A program made the position numbers and the translations under genes. Shown here one piece after another: positions 5,741-7,184 of a stretch of 7,184 nucleotides of DNA; within the stretch, counting starts at the first letter, position 1, and each line of letters starts with the position of its first letter. The notes under the pieces are model-generated. The model ran no database searches. It saw only the letters and a program-made list of their open reading frames with translations, and was not told the DNA's origin. Origin of the DNA: Bacteroidaceae bacterium (GTDB lineage: Bacteria; Bacteroidota; Bacteroidia; Bacteroidales; Bacteroidaceae); NCBI GenBank assembly GCA_900768625.1, contig CAAGDO010000183.1, positions 1 to 7,184 on the forward strand, in the 5' to 3' direction.

Positions 5741-6999
5741 GGAGAGAGAAAAACAATACAGCCGATATGGAAAAGGGAAAACGGAAATGTGAAATACTGA
5801 AAGCCATCCGCACCTACGTGGCGGAAAAATATGGCTTGGACTATACCCCTACGACGTGTACCCATCAGGGGAACTGTCCCGGCACCTGCCCACTGTGTGA
5901 CGCGGAATTGGCCCATCTCCAGCAGCAACTGGAGGCGAAGGGCATCACCGACTTCACGCAGGATGAGACCTTGCGCGAAATGGTGGAATCATACACAGCC
6001 GCCCAAACATACCCCTCGTCACCTCTCGGGGGACTTCCCGCACCACAAGATGCCTCCAGCGACGACGAAGAGATGATGGAACTGGAAGGCGATGTGCCTG
6101 CACCTGTCGAAGTGGAACCCACAATCGAAGGAATGCCATTGGAAGGAGAACCTGGGCCCATCGATTGGTCTCAACCCCAACGCAGACTGCTCATGGAATG
6201 TCCCGTGGCCGGCATTGGATTCCACGACATCTTCGATATTTGGGACGAACTCTACGAAGGTGCAGAAATCGCTTTGGTGCGCGAGCGCAACAATCCATAT
6301 GACGCGAATGCCGTGGCCGTGGCCTTGGCGGACGATTATGATGGAGACCCTGACAACTTTGACTTCAACTTCATTTTGGGCTATATCCCCCGTACCTGCA
6401 ACTCAGGTATCGCTGCCATGCTTGACTCAGGATGGGAGAACACGCTCGAAGCGGAAATCAGCGAAATGAAGGAATATGGCCCCTACAGCGACCGTCTGCA
6501 CATCGCCATCTACATCAATAATCAAGAACCCAAAGACCCAAACGACAACCGCCTTCGTCTCATGCCCATCAACAACGAAGACGAATGGAACTCGCTCGTC
6601 AGCGAGATATGGGAAAACGGGTTTGCCTTCCGTCGTTGGCGGGTTTGCTTTCCCGAACCCGAAGGAACCGACATTGAACCGACCGACAAGGGCGACAAGG
6701 TGGTCTTCATCCATCAGGGAAAGGATGAGTCAAAGCTGTATCTGATGAGGGTCCTGGCCGTAGGCGACGATTGCCGGCCGTTTCTCGACAAGAAAAAGAG
6801 GGAGGACCTGTACATGGTGGATGATTGCACAGCTTTTGTGCTCAGTGTCATCAGCGGTCCCATCACGGTGAAGAACGAGGAACTGGACTTCATGGAAAAC
6901 GAGCTGAAAACGGGTTGGCACCCACACAGCAAAGTCGAACAAAGTGTTTCCGACAAACTGATGGGATTTTGGAAAGACAAAGTAGAGGCTGAAGAATAG
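5737..6999 (+). CDS. HIRAN-domain protein with N-terminal four-cysteine motif
   Basis: This is a 420-residue cytoplasmic protein. Residues 11-40 form a basic, probably helical lead. Residues 41-54 (CTHQGNCPGTCPLC) give C-x5-C-x3-C-x2-C, a likely zinc or iron-sulfur site, followed by a helix-like DAELAHLQQQLEAKG. Residues of about 95-148 are an acidic, proline-rich linker. Residues of about 152-255 match a HIRAN domain: CPVAGIGFHD, the hallmark LVRERNNPYDANAVAV (180-195) and LGYIPR (214-219). In other proteins (HLTF, Rad5) HIRAN binds single-stranded DNA 3' ends and usually accompanies helicase or nuclease domains, but none is present here. Residues 260-420 are not recognised. Its start overlaps the radical SAM stop (ATGA). 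The in-frame ATG at 5767, preceded by an A-rich stretch, is an equally plausible start (410 residues). Function is unknown; partnership with the radical SAM protein is inference. Confidence 0.82.
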   Translation: MRREKNNTADMEKGKRKCEILKAIRTYVAEKYGLDYTPTTCTHQGNCPGTCPLCDAELAHLQQQLEAKGITDFTQDETLREMVESYTAAQTYPSSPLGGLPAPQDASSDDEEMMELEGDVPAPVEVEPTIEGMPLEGEPGPIDWSQPQRRLLMECPVAGIGFHDIFDIWDELYEGAEIALVRERNNPYDANAVAVALADDYDGDPDNFDFNFILGYIPRTCNSGIAAMLDSGWENTLEAEISEMKEYGPYSDRLHIAIYINNQEPKDPNDNRLRLMPINNEDEWNSLVSEIWENGFAFRRWRVCFPEPEGTDIEPTDKGDKVVFIHQGKDESKLYLMRVLAVGDDCRPFLDKKKREDLYMVDDCTAFVLSVISGPITVKNEELDFMENELKTGWHPHSKVEQSVSDKLMGFWKDKVEAEE

Positions 7000-7066
7000 C
7001 TTACGCAGAGCGCATGATGAATGCCCAAGTACAACGGGAATTACACGTCCCTTTTATCCTGAGTAT

Positions 7067-7184
7067 GAAGTCGTCTGAACTTTTATGAAATTCAAGATTT
7101 GCCTTTATTTTTGAGGCGTTTTTGGGCATTGAAGAGGGAGTGTAGCGAGCTACACGACCGATGAAAGGACAAAAAACGGCCAAA
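7067..7184. repeat. Second, inverted copy of the structured repeat, cut by the window edge
   Basis: This segment matches the reverse complement of about 88-205 with only some five or six differences, including one single-base indel, judged by eye. It starts with the same terminal GAAGTCGTCTGAACTTTT and contains the palindromic core GTGTAGC-GA-GCTACAC (7140-7155), here with one more base pair than in the first copy. It begins 67 bases after the HIRAN gene stop. Like the first copy it follows a gene, in the same orientation relative to that gene's transcription. The other terminal inverted repeat is expected just beyond the window. Confidence 0.8.

Noticed and set aside
7041..7058. GGGA...TCCC followed by TTTTA as a terminator after the HIRAN gene
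   Set aside because: The stem is only about 4 bp with an 8-base loop and a weak T run, too weak to call as an intrinsic terminator.
7001..7183. 60-codon minus-strand frame at the window end
   Set aside because: It lies almost entirely inside the second repeat copy and has no protein-like features.
1..7184. CRISPR array or tandem repeats
   Set aside because: No regularly spaced direct repeats were seen; the only repeated segment is the two-copy inverted element at the window edges.

Overview
The window looks like chromosomal DNA from a Bacteroidales bacterium, most likely Prevotella or a close relative. Three things suggest this: candidate promoters of the Bacteroidota type (TTTG or TTG about 20 bases before TAnnTTTG), start codons with A-rich leaders rather than strong Shine-Dalgarno sites, and gene content (an outer-membrane TonB-type receptor, an NhaD-type antiporter, and a tRNA without an encoded CCA). 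The assignment comes from recognition and was not checked by a search.

Layout: (1) 14-205 is a short, structured repeat with terminal inverted repeats, ending 4 bases from the stop of the next gene. (2) 210-2549, minus strand, encodes a TonB-dependent-receptor-like outer-membrane protein, with a well-formed promoter at 2653-2684. (3) 2550-3018 is a mainly non-coding divergent region leading to a tRNA-Arg(CCU) gene (3019-3090) and its terminator (3111-3143). (4) 3294-4640, plus strand, encodes an NhaD-family Na+/H+ antiporter. Its leader holds a candidate promoter and two mutually exclusive hairpins, and a strong terminator follows at 4692-4730. (5) 5090-5740 and 5737-6999, plus strand, form a translationally coupled pair: a minimal radical SAM protein resembling glycyl-radical-enzyme activases, and a protein joining an N-terminal four-cysteine motif to a HIRAN domain. 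(6) From 7067 to the window edge lies a second, inverted copy of the first repeat, about 95% identical by eye.

The receptor, tRNA and antiporter look like independent housekeeping or transport units. The most interesting part is the radical SAM/HIRAN pair: no glycyl radical enzyme is visible, so the usual activase partner is missing and the Cys4-HIRAN protein is the obvious candidate partner. The second interesting part is the repeat family, whose two copies face each other across about 6.9 kb, each just downstream of a gene and in the same orientation relative to that gene's transcription.
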